Assembly (NCBI GenBank): GCA_024699575.1
Contig: JAILPF010000260.1
Location: 1 to 5,752 of the forward strand
Source: Acetatifactor sp.
Lineage (GTDB): Bacteria; Bacillota; Clostridia; Lachnospirales; Lachnospiraceae
Direction of reading: 5' to 3'
DNA length: 5,752 nucleotides
Under the pieces are notes generated by a model. It saw only the letters and a program-made list of their open reading frames with translations, was not told the origin of the DNA and ran no database searches. Numbering within the stretch: position 1 is the stretch's first letter; each line of letters begins with the position of its first letter. A program made the translations under genes and the position numbers. Positions 1 through 5,339 of this stretch are shown piece after piece.

Positions 1-133
1 TGTTTATATTTTTTTCTCTTTCAACCTTACTATCTTTTTTCTTGCTATAAATGGTTACAATAATATTACATATATTGGCCAACACACTAGCAAATAAACC
101 AGACGTAATTAATATATACAACAAATTTTGCAT
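1..133 (-). CDS. Small membrane protein, AT-rich cargo gene (3' end outside window)
   Basis: An ATG at 133, 9 nt after GGAGAG, opens a frame that runs off the window edge; 44 residues are visible. Residues about 4-28 are hydrophobic (LLYILITSGLFASVLANICN and onward), forming one membrane segment. The following KKKDSK predicts the C-terminal side to be cytoplasmic by the positive-inside rule, and a charged, Lys/Glu-rich stretch begins there. There is no clear signal-peptidase or lipobox site, so it is probably a membrane anchor for a longer cytoplasmic or coiled-coil domain. GC is 33 of 133 bases (25%), far below the head genes, and it has its own promoter. Both are marks of a phage moron. I do not recognise the family. 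Superinfection exclusion, other lysogenic conversion, or a small holin-like function are possibilities only. Confidence 0.6.
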   Translation of the reverse strand, partial: MQNLLYILITSGLFASVLANICNIIVTIYSKKKDSKVEREKNIN

Positions 134-137
134 TAGT

Positions 138-183
138 AATCACTCTCCCTTCATCGCCATTATACGACAAAAGGAGAGCAATT
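138..183 (-). promoter_or_regulatory. 20-bp RNA hairpin overlapping promoter and Shine-Dalgarno site
   Basis: In minus-strand RNA, 183-164 pairs continuously with 157-138 (each pair sums to 321): 14 Watson-Crick and 6 G-U pairs, with a 6-nt loop (163-158). The 3' arm contains GGAGAG (148-143), the Shine-Dalgarno site of the ORF starting at 133. The 5' arm is the promoter spacer and the loop holds most of the -10 box. All six wobbles work only in minus-strand RNA. No U tract follows, so it is not a terminator. It fits a device that blocks translation of read-through mRNA. Confidence 0.65.
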
Positions 184-186
184 CAA
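159..186 (-). promoter_or_regulatory. Sigma-A-type promoter for the small membrane-protein gene
   Basis: Minus strand: -35 TTGAAT (186-181), a 16-nt spacer, then a perfect -10 TATAAT (164-159). Transcription should begin around 154-151, giving a leader of about 20 nt. The only gene downstream is the small membrane-protein ORF at 133. It begins 5 nt after the DUF4406 stop, so this gene can be expressed independently of the late operon. Confidence 0.7.
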
Positions 187-191
187 AGTCT

Positions 192-494
192 TTATTCACC
201 TACAATATCAATGCCATACTGAGCAGCGCACTCATGCTCAATTCTACATCCTCTGTAATTCTCCCATCCCTCTGCAAAATATGCGCAGTCAGCTGTCGAA
301 AGCAACTCCAAAGACTTGCCAAGGAACCACAACGGTCTTGCATCATGGGGAGCATTCTCAAAGAAACTGTCAATAACTTCTACCTCTCCGAAACGCTTTG
401 TAACGTCCTCAATAATTTTATCTCTTTCTGCCTTGATTTCCTCATTGGTTTTGTCTTTCATCGGCTGACTGATAAATAACTTTTTCTTATCCAT
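192..494 (-). CDS. DUF4406 (nucleoside 2-deoxyribosyltransferase-like) protein
   Basis: This 100-residue protein shows the full DUF4406 pattern: FISQPM at residues 7-12, a helix rich in Glu/Arg, IDSFF (41-45), LGKSLELLSTADCAYF (58-73), GW (76-77) and RGCRIEHECA (81-90), ending in YGIDIV. The family belongs to the nucleoside deoxyribosyltransferase-like clan, whose better-known members cleave or exchange N-glycosidic bonds of nucleosides. The reaction of DUF4406 itself is not established. The acidic residues in GCRIEHE are candidates for catalysis by analogy only. Members are common in phage genomes, often among nucleotide-metabolism genes, so its place here between head and tail functions is unusual. 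Possible roles (inference) are base salvage, nucleotide modification, or cleavage of a defence-signalling nucleotide. The gene is near average GC and its stop is only 5 nt from the -35 box of the next promoter. Confidence 0.85.
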   Translation of the reverse strand: MDKKKLFISQPMKDKTNEEIKAERDKIIEDVTKRFGEVEVIDSFFENAPHDARPLWFLGKSLELLSTADCAYFAEGWENYRGCRIEHECAAQYGIDIVGE

Positions 495-598
495 ATCTCC
501 CATCCTTTCTTGGAATCAGCGTCCTGCCCTCCACCGCCTATCGGACGCCACCCTGCAATACCTCGCCCACAAGCAAAGCATTACGCTCAATCTTCTAT
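495..598 (-). other. GC-rich spacer with inverted repeat, no supported gene
   Basis: Unlike the other 10-20 nt gaps in the operon, 104 bases separate the connector stop from the DUF4406 start. Bases 521-570 are 34/50 G+C (68%), clearly richer than the surroundings. On the minus-strand RNA, 550-543 can pair with 524-517 (six G-C or C-G/A-U class pairs from GCGTCC/GGACGC plus two G-U pairs) around an 18-nt purine-rich loop. A 21-codon ATG frame (starting near 581) ends here but has no recognisable content. It may be a remnant of a displaced head-completion gene or a structured RNA spacer. Confidence 0.35.
503..506 (-). promoter_or_regulatory. Ribosome-binding site deciding the DUF4406 start
   Basis: AGGA at 506-503 lies 8 nt upstream of the ATG at 494. 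The in-frame ATG at 503 shares bases with this site and would have no spacer, so 494 is preferred. Confidence 0.65.
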
Positions 599-922
599 TT
601 ATCCACAGTAGGCATACACGCCTATCAAACATTCATTTCTATCTTTCCACGTCCGGTTAGTGCCGTTCTCATTGTGGCTACTCTGCCCTTCGGCACCAGC
701 TTGGTTGAAATCATACAACGCAAGCTCCCGGATGTTGGAATAATGCTTCTGCAAATCATTAATAATTTGCTCGTCAGTAAAATGCTCCGGGTAGTTACGC
801 TTCAAGCGCACTTCCCGGATTGCATTCTTAATCTTAGAGGACAGACGGGCTGTATCTGCCTCCGACAAAGGCGATAATTCATCCGATAAATCGGCTAAAA
901 TCTCATTCAACAGCGCATCCAT
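599..922 (-). CDS. Head-tail connector (gp6/gp15-like adaptor)
   Basis: A 107-residue, mostly helical protein. It has an N-terminal helix pair, the stretch AIREVRLKRNYPEHFTDEQI (residues 34-53), and the conserved YDFNQAGAEGQSSHNENG (70-87). The second stretch matches the 'YD.N..GAEGQ..HSENG' signature of phage head-tail connector proteins of the HK97 gp6/SPP1 gp15 class. These form a ring under the portal after DNA packaging and give a docking surface for the head-closure protein. The frame is open up to 1045, but that part is antiparallel noise over the preceding gene. The ATG at 922 starts the domain and follows a GGTGG/GAGG-rich ribosome region, 10 bases after the previous stop. The C-terminus (IGVYAYCG) is a little unusual but the length is normal. 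Confidence 0.85.
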   Translation of the reverse strand: MDALLNEILADLSDELSPLSEADTARLSSKIKNAIREVRLKRNYPEHFTDEQIINDLQKHYSNIRELALYDFNQAGAEGQSSHNENGTNRTWKDRNECLIGVYAYCG

Positions 923-932
923 CCTCAACCAC

Positions 933-1223
933 CTACTCTTTCTCTTCTTTGGCTTTTCTGCCACGTTTTCCCTTTTCAGGCTCTTCGAAAGTCTCTCCTG
1001 CTTCTTTCTGCAGTTTTGCAACTTCCTCAACAGAAATAGTGTCAACTACTTCGCCATTCTCATTATAGGCATTAACACTGCCATCAGGATTATCTTCCAA
1101 TGCACCCTCCGGCACATTATCAGTCAGCTCTACTTTTAATACTTTCAAGGGAGCATCCTCCGGGACCTCAGCCCCGGCAGGATACCACACCCCATTCTTT
1201 ACTACGATATGTGGGTACTTCAT
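933..1223 (-). CDS. Small acidic protein of unknown function downstream of the capsid gene
   Basis: A 96-residue protein whose start follows AGGAGG with a 7-nt spacer, 11 bases after the capsid stop. The N-terminal half (VVKNGVWYPAGAEVP, then a Val/Leu strand region) looks like a compact beta domain. The middle is acidic with helix potential (SVEEVAKLQKEAGE, 64-77), and the tail is a mixed-charge, lysine-rich disordered segment (KGKRGRKAKEEKE). Genes of similar size and 'G..Y..G.EV.' opening often sit between the capsid and connector genes of Firmicute phages, but I know of no assigned function. Position suggests a head-completion or accessory role. It has no signal peptide, no membrane segment and no cysteines. 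Confidence 0.8.
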   Translation of the reverse strand: MKYPHIVVKNGVWYPAGAEVPEDAPLKVLKVELTDNVPEGALEDNPDGSVNAYNENGEVVDTISVEEVAKLQKEAGETFEEPEKGKRGRKAKEEKE

Positions 1224-1234
1224 AGTTCCACCTC

Positions 1235-2542
1235 CTACTGCTTAGCTGTAACGGTCACTTCACAGCTTGCGGTGTAAACCTCTCCATCATATTCAACAGT
1301 TGCAGTGATTGTTGCTGTTCCTGCTGCAACACCGGTAACAGTTCCATTGGAAACGGTTGCCTTAGTTGTATCAGAAGATTTCCAAGTAACAGTTCCACCG
1401 GAAGGAACGGTAGTAGCAGTTAAAGAAGTGGTAGCTTCAGCTTCGACAGTTGCTGTGCTCTTATCAAGCACAACTCTCTGAACAACCTCCAGAACGAAAG
1501 TGGAATCCATCTCTTCGTAGGAAGGGAGAGTTATTTCGGATGCAGTTACAGAGGTAATAGCAGGAGGACCATACTCAGTCTTCACAGCCACAGCAATGCC
1601 CTTGCCGTACATTGCAACGTCCACATCTGCCACCTGACGAGCGGTTCGCTCTTCGGGTGTGGTACCGAACCATGTCTTACCGAGCTTGGTTGCAGGCAAC
1701 ACAGTTACCTTATCGTTGGGATAGAAGTAATGCTCGTTTCCTGCTTCATCAGCAAACATCTTATCGTAAGGCACGATAGTAAGTTTGGTTCTGTTCTTCA
1801 CGATTGAGATTACGTTTTCATCTGTAACCTCCACAGTTGCAGTAGCGTTCTGTGCCAAGATGGCATTTCTAACCTGTGCATTTTCGAGCAAATACTGGAA
1901 GGTGTTGGAATTCATAAGTACATGAGTTACAATTCTGCCCTTCTTTTTCAACGCTTTTCTCGCATTGTTCAAATCAGTGAGCGGCTTGGAGTTTACAGTA
2001 TCGCTCCACATGGAGTTTCCGGAAAGCTTCGCATAGTGCGTTCTTGCATACTCACCGGTAGGATCATAATCATAGGCATACTTCACACCATCGGACTCGA
2101 TACCGATTACGGGATGCCCGTTTACAGTAGATAGCAGAGCCATTCTCATTCTCTCAGGTACAACTTCACCGCCGCGCACAAGGGTATTGGTGTCATCATA
2201 GATGCTCTGCAGAGCATTGGTCAGATAAGGATCATTCTCATCCTTAATACGGTCAATTTCCTGCGCATCCTCTTCAGTCACAATCATAGATTCACGGAAA
2301 AATGCCATCTGGGTCTTCTCAGTCTTCAAGCCTTCCCTAGCACGAATGGTAGGCAGTGCATCAAAATTGGAAGGAGCCAAGGAAACAGGCAGCCCTTTGT
2401 GTGTCTTAATCCACTTTAAATCAAGACCGGTTTTCTTTTCCTCCGGAAACCACTGCAATCCCAAATAAGGGATGTCATTGCTGGCTTCTTTCGTTGCAGC
2501 AAGTGCAATGGATTTAGAATTAACTACTTCGTTTACTAACAT
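1235..2542 (-). CDS. Major capsid protein, gpE/HK97-fold type, with C-terminal BIG2 Ig-like domain
   Basis: At 435 residues this is the main shell protein. After a short N-arm containing YLGLQWFP (residues 26-33), the capsid-E-like core runs from LDLKWIKTHKGLPVSLAP (40-57) to about residue 350. It includes the A-domain pattern YFYPNDKVTVLPATKLGKTW (272-291) and AVKTEYGPP (319-327), comparable to the C-terminal part of lambda gpE. Residues about 357-433 form a bacterial Ig-like (BIG2) domain, recognisable by SLTATTVPSGGTVTWKSSDT (373-392) and VTGVAAGTATITAT (402-415). Such domains project from the outer capsid surface and are thought to aid weak adhesion to glycans or mucus. The domain is in frame; no frameshift is needed to make it. 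The start at 2542 follows GAGGAGG with an 8-nt spacer, indicating strong translation. Confidence 0.93.
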   Translation of the reverse strand: MLVNEVVNSKSIALAATKEASNDIPYLGLQWFPEEKKTGLDLKWIKTHKGLPVSLAPSNFDALPTIRAREGLKTEKTQMAFFRESMIVTEEDAQEIDRIKDENDPYLTNALQSIYDDTNTLVRGGEVVPERMRMALLSTVNGHPVIGIESDGVKYAYDYDPTGEYARTHYAKLSGNSMWSDTVNSKPLTDLNNARKALKKKGRIVTHVLMNSNTFQYLLENAQVRNAILAQNATATVEVTDENVISIVKNRTKLTIVPYDKMFADEAGNEHYFYPNDKVTVLPATKLGKTWFGTTPEERTARQVADVDVAMYGKGIAVAVKTEYGPPAITSVTASEITLPSYEEMDSTFVLEVVQRVVLDKSTATVEAEATTSLTATTVPSGGTVTWKSSDTTKATVSNGTVTGVAAGTATITATVEYDGEVYTASCEVTVTAKQ

Positions 2543-2557
2543 CTCTCATACCTCCTC

Positions 2558-2899
2558 TTACTCAAATACAATCATGGGCAGCGCTGCTTTGACTGCAGAG
2601 TCATAAGTCACACCAGAATGTGCCTGCGCAACCGCCGTGTTGATGTACGCTTTCTTAAGCAATGTACCCTGAGGTCTCTCCTCGGGAACATCATGAAGCA
2701 GAATACCAACCACAGTACCGGTATTATCTGCAACACCAGCCGCACCAATCGGTGTTCCTGCTTTAACAACTTTTTTGCCATCAGATCCTGCATTCACATT
2801 GCTGAAATCTAATGTCATGGGAATACCCTCAAAAGGGATTCTCTTCAAAATCTGGACATCGCCAGCAAGCGTTTTCTGTTCAAACTGCATATTCGACAT
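2558..2899 (-). CDS. Small head decoration / head-fibre-like protein
   Basis: A 113-residue protein encoded between scaffold and capsid genes. It contains VVKAGTPIGAAG (residues 44-55), GILLHDV (65-71), a 'YINTAVAQ' strand, and the ending AALPMIVFE. This matches small capsid-surface proteins of Firmicute phages annotated as head fibre or decoration proteins, which resemble lambda gpD-like beta folds ('AGTPIG...GIL..DV...ALP.I.F'). Such proteins bind the expanded shell and stabilise it against internal DNA pressure. The start at 2899 is set by a perfect AGGAGG eight to nine bases upstream. The stop lies just ahead of the capsid gene's ribosome site, so the two are likely co-translated at high level. 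The exact family (head fibre versus DUF2190 or gpD-like) is uncertain. Confidence 0.75.
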   Translation of the reverse strand: MSNMQFEQKTLAGDVQILKRIPFEGIPMTLDFSNVNAGSDGKKVVKAGTPIGAAGVADNTGTVVGILLHDVPEERPQGTLLKKAYINTAVAQAHSGVTYDSAVKAALPMIVFE

Positions 2900-2917
2900 T
2901 TTTCATTACCTCCTGAT

Positions 2918-3478
2918 TTACACATAATGGGATAAAATATCATTCTTTTCCTGCTTGCCGCCGTACAGTTTCTCGGCGATTTTCTCTGCTTGCGTCTTGT
3001 TGTCATCATCTCCACCAGTTCCACCCGGTGTCCGTGTACCGTCCATTAAGTCCTCTTTGGTTTTCTTCTCAACAGCATCTTTCTGCGTCTTCAACAAATT
3101 CGCAAGGCTGGTAGCTCTTGTCTTAGATGCCTCGGCATCTTCCGATACCAAGCCGCCAATCACATCTTTGTAATCCTCTTCGGTCAGTCCTGCTGCCACA
3201 AGAATCTTTTCAACTTCAAGCCTGCTGGACTTCTTTGCAAAATCCAACTTGGAAGCTTCAGCATCATCCAAAGCCTTCTGAATTTTCTCTGCATCTGTCA
3301 AGTTTGCTTCCTGAAGCTTTTTATAAGCCTCTGAATCCTCCTGGAGTTTTTTCAACACATTAGGATCCACATTGTTTTTCTTGACTCCCTCAATATCAGC
3401 GCCATTAATATCTAACAATGCTGAAATCTGCTCGTCGGTTGCCTCGGGGAACTGTTCTCTAATCTGTTCACGTGTCAT
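2918..3478 (-). CDS. Capsid scaffolding protein (GP20/DUF4355-like)
   Basis: A 186-residue, highly charged, mostly helical protein encoded between portal and capsid genes, the standard place for a scaffold. It has an N-terminal helical region, a long Lys/Glu-rich coiled-coil-like segment (about residues 38-100), and a conserved-looking block AGLTEEDYKDVIGGLV (96-111). A flexible Gly/Asp linker (PGGTGGDDDN, 151-160) leads to a short C-terminal amphipathic helix ending ILSHYV. In SPP1-like phages the scaffold co-assembles with the capsid protein through its C-terminal helix and exits before or during DNA entry. Length is typical (150-220). I see no protease gene, so the scaffold is probably released intact, as in SPP1. 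The function call rests on composition and position more than on sequence identity. Confidence 0.82.
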   Translation of the reverse strand: MTREQIREQFPEATDEQISALLDINGADIEGVKKNNVDPNVLKKLQEDSEAYKKLQEANLTDAEKIQKALDDAEASKLDFAKKSSRLEVEKILVAAGLTEEDYKDVIGGLVSEDAEASKTRATSLANLLKTQKDAVEKKTKEDLMDGTRTPGGTGGDDDNKTQAEKIAEKLYGGKQEKNDILSHYV

Positions 3479-3484
3479 TTTTTT

Positions 3485-3490
3485 CTCCTC
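3485..3490 (-). promoter_or_regulatory. Ribosome-binding site fixing the scaffold start
   Basis: GAGGAG followed by six A residues precedes the ATG at 3478, an ideal spacing. The in-frame ATG at 3505 has only a GGAG about 20 nt away, so 3478 is the start. Confidence 0.85.
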
Positions 3491-3576
3491 TATCGATTCA
3501 TACACTTTTTCAACACGGTGCGCTCCGCATAGAATCTGCCGTCTAACGCTCGGGCCTGCAAAATAAAAAGAACCAT
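3490..3576 (-). CDS. Possible 28-codon small ORF between com-like and scaffold genes
   Basis: An ATG three bases after the Com-like stop opens a 28-codon frame that fills almost the whole 99-nt gap. It ends in a TAG that abuts the GAGGAG ribosome site of the scaffold gene. The product begins MVLFILQARALDGRFYAERT and ends in a basic stretch (KKCMNR). The residue mix looks protein-like, and the tight stop-to-ribosome-site junction is typical of coupled genes. Against it, no clear Shine-Dalgarno sequence lies upstream, although termination-reinitiation from the Com-like gene could supply ribosomes. I do not recognise a family. It could equally be non-coding spacer. Confidence 0.4.
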   Translation of the reverse strand: MVLFILQARALDGRFYAERTVLKKCMNR

Positions 3577-3577
3577 T

Positions 3578-3778
3578 CTAGCGAAAAGTATGTCCGCTAG
3601 AGCTGGCTCTGTCTTTCATAGCAACGTGCCTGTTTTCAGGCGCATAGTTTACACTTCCAGTTTTAGTGTTAAACACTATTTTTCTTCCGCAGTTGATTCT
3701 AGGACATTTTATTTCGCCAACGCCCTCAAACCTACCAAGCAGCTTGCCACAATTGGGACAGCGCACATCAATCATCAT
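3578..3778 (-). CDS. Com-like zinc-ribbon protein
   Basis: A 66-residue protein with two cysteine pairs: CPNC at residues 7-10 and CPRINC at 25-30, with the spacer KLLGRFEGVGEIK. This is the signature of the phage Mu Com family, small zinc-binding proteins. Mu Com binds mom mRNA and activates its translation, but Com-like proteins in Firmicute phages have no proven role. The second pair is spaced CX4C, not the usual CX2C, so zinc binding may use an altered knuckle. The basic tail (residues 49-66) could bind nucleic acid. The frame is open further upstream (to 3940), but that region lies inside the portal gene. The tandem ATGs at 3778 and 3775 both sit at a workable distance behind an AAAGGTGG ribosome site, and the domain starts right there. 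No mom-like gene is present in the window. Confidence 0.8.
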   Translation of the reverse strand: MMIDVRCPNCGKLLGRFEGVGEIKCPRINCGRKIVFNTKTGSVNYAPENRHVAMKDRASSSGHTFR

Positions 3779-5252
3779 CACCACCACCTTTCCCGGATGA
3801 CAATGATATTTGATACTCACGTTCTTTTTCCAATTCTGCTTGCTTCTCAAGCGCTGTCTTATACAGCGCATCCAAATATGGCTTGGATTCCACATAAACC
3901 TTCTCAGGGTCACCCCAAAGGTCACATGTTTGAATTGCAATTTTCGGATGAATGCCTTTCTCTAACAGGTAAAGAAGCGCTTGCGCTTTCACAAGCATGT
4001 TATCCGTCTTATTCCGAGTGATTTTGATATCTATATCTGCAATAGTCAGATTGGAAGATATCTGTTGCTTTGTCTTTAAGATGTTCAGTACAATCTTTAA
4101 GAACTCCCTCTCCGATTTCTTAGTGACAGGCTCGTCAATTTTTGCTCGTTGCTCCGCAAAATCCCAACCATTGCGGAGATATACTGCCTGTCCAGTATCA
4201 CCGCCAGTGTTCTGTTCTCTACTCGGCATCCCCTCAATAATCAGCATGTTTTTATACAAATCATCCTTTAGGGTCTGTGTCTGCTCCTGGTTCAACTCGC
4301 TCGATACGCTGTTCACATCTGCCGGAAGCGAAGGATTGACAGTCTTAACACTCAGAGCACCAATCTTGCACATTTTGAGGAAGGTCTTTTCATCAATCTC
4401 ACAGTTTACAAATTTGATAAAAGCTTGCACAAACTGCGCCACACCATCCAGTCGATTAGACTGCACTTCATTAATGGCATCCGTCATAGTGTGTACAATC
4501 TCAATATCCGACAACCGACGTGGGTTATTGGGAAACTCAATCAACAGGATTCGCTTGTGACCGTTTGGCGACGATTTTTCAGCTATATACTTACTATCGC
4601 GGATGTAATACACATAACTTTTCGTTGTACAGTAATACACCGTCCTGCCTTTCTCATCCTCGCGAATCGAGACAGACATAAGAGCCGGATGTCCTTTTGC
4701 AGAGGAATAAATGATGAAGTTATACCTTGGATCTGGCGACTCCATATCAAACATTGGCTCGCCCTCGTCAACTTCATCTTTTTTACAGCTCCAAGTTTCT
4801 CTGTAGGCTGTTCCCATTGTGCTTTGGAAATCGCCAAGCACAATATCGTGATAATCTTTGCTTCTAGTCTTCATGAAAACGTTTAGCTTATCGATTTCAG
4901 CAGAAATCTCTGGATTATCACGAACACTCGTATACTGAATCGGCTCCCCGTAGTTCTGCGCCGTCATAAATCGATTGATTTCCAGCGCATGATTCTCAAC
5001 AATCTTGTTGTTAATCTCCGGACGGACATCTTTTTGCCGATACAGTATCGGTTGGTCACCGGCAACATAATGATACAGATAATCCATCTCCCTGCGGTTT
5101 TGATTATGAATCGGCAGCGCATTCTCCAACTCCTCAATCGCTTCTTTTGGAGTTGTAATGCTCGTTCGATTGCTTATTATTACTTTTCTACCATATACAC
5201 CATGGCACACATCATGAAAAGACTTGCTATTTCTATGCCAAGGAATGTTCAT
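3768..5252 (-). CDS. Phage portal protein, SPP1 gp6-like
   Basis: This 494-residue protein has the usual size and pattern of the SPP1 gp6 portal family. The family forms the dodecameric ring at one capsid vertex through which DNA is packaged and released. Visible hallmarks are YLYHYVAGDQPILYR (residues 58-72), RPEINNKIVENHALEI (77-92), a long mixed alpha/beta middle, and a charged C-terminal helix ending in GGGDDD. The ATG at 5252 has a good ribosome site (AGGTGAT, about 5 nt upstream), and conserved sequence begins soon after, around residue 20 (VYGRKVI). The gene heads the virion operon and its last 11 bases overlap the start of the Com-like gene, which suggests translational coupling. In related phages the terminase genes directly precede the portal; here a regulator and a hairpin do. 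Family assignment is from motif recognition and I am confident of it. Confidence 0.93.
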   Translation of the reverse strand: MNIPWHRNSKSFHDVCHGVYGRKVIISNRTSITTPKEAIEELENALPIHNQNRREMDYLYHYVAGDQPILYRQKDVRPEINNKIVENHALEINRFMTAQNYGEPIQYTSVRDNPEISAEIDKLNVFMKTRSKDYHDIVLGDFQSTMGTAYRETWSCKKDEVDEGEPMFDMESPDPRYNFIIYSSAKGHPALMSVSIREDEKGRTVYYCTTKSYVYYIRDSKYIAEKSSPNGHKRILLIEFPNNPRRLSDIEIVHTMTDAINEVQSNRLDGVAQFVQAFIKFVNCEIDEKTFLKMCKIGALSVKTVNPSLPADVNSVSSELNQEQTQTLKDDLYKNMLIIEGMPSREQNTGGDTGQAVYLRNGWDFAEQRAKIDEPVTKKSEREFLKIVLNILKTKQQISSNLTIADIDIKITRNKTDNMLVKAQALLYLLEKGIHPKIAIQTCDLWGDPEKVYVESKPYLDALYKTALEKQAELEKEREYQISLSSGKGGGDDD

Positions 5253-5278
5253 CTGTTATCACCTGCCTTTTACTACAT

Positions 5279-5315
5279 AAAAGCACCCACCCTGCATCGG
5301 CAGGATAGGTGCTTT
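5279..5315 (-). terminator. Terminator-like or attenuator hairpin ahead of the portal gene
   Basis: On the minus-strand RNA, 5315-5300 pairs without interruption with 5295-5280: 16 bp including two G-U pairs, closed by a CGAU tetraloop. The 3' arm runs into four U residues (5282-5279) and then AUG. The two wobble pairs (5288/5307 and 5290/5305) become A-C mismatches on the opposite strand, so the stem is best formed by minus-strand RNA. It is shaped like an intrinsic terminator with a short U tract. The portal start is only 27 nt downstream, leaving no room for another promoter, so late transcription must pass through it. It may be a leaky terminator, an attenuator or an mRNA-stabilising leader stem. 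Confidence 0.6.
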
Positions 5316-5339
5316 GTGTGGGAATATGTTTTGGAACAC
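5316..5339 (-). promoter_or_regulatory. TTCC direct-repeat pair, possible late-regulator binding site
   Basis: Read on the minus strand, GTGTTCC (5339-5333) is followed one helical turn later by ATATTCC (5327-5321), and the block is bracketed by GTGT and ACAC (5339-5336, 5319-5316). It lies in the 112-bp gap between the late regulator gene and the portal. Phage late regulators of this kind commonly act near their own gene, so an operator or activator site is plausible. No convincing -35/-10 pair goes with it, so the role is a guess. Confidence 0.3.

Noticed and set aside
138..183. Hairpin read as an intrinsic terminator of the head operon
   Set aside because: No U tract follows the stem. The 3' side runs into a ribosome site and start codon instead.
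51..479. 142-codon open frame on the plus strand
   Set aside because: It lies opposite the well-supported DUF4406 gene and the small membrane-protein gene, has no ribosome site, and its translation has no recognisable domain.
923..1045. N-terminal extension of the connector up to 1045
   Set aside because: It is a Lys/Arg-rich out-of-frame read of the preceding gene's lysine-rich tail. The domain starts at the ATG at 922.
3479..3505. Scaffold start at 3505
   Set aside because: The in-frame ATG at 3478 has an ideal GAGGAG at 6 nt; the one at 3505 does not.
3771..3788. His-rich run on the plus strand (HHHHH) suggesting a tag or vector sequence
   Set aside because: It is the reverse of the portal's Gly/Asp codon repeats, in a frame with no support; no vector sequence is evident.
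3779..3940. N-terminal extension of the Com-like protein up to 3940
   Set aside because: The extension lies inside the portal reading frame and reads as noise. The zinc-ribbon domain and a good ribosome site both point to the ATG at 3778.
3997..4886. Two long overlapping plus-strand frames (187 and 153 codons)
   Set aside because: They are antisense to the conserved middle of the portal gene. Their translations are Ser/Cys/Ile-rich with no domain pattern, and all real genes here are on the minus strand.
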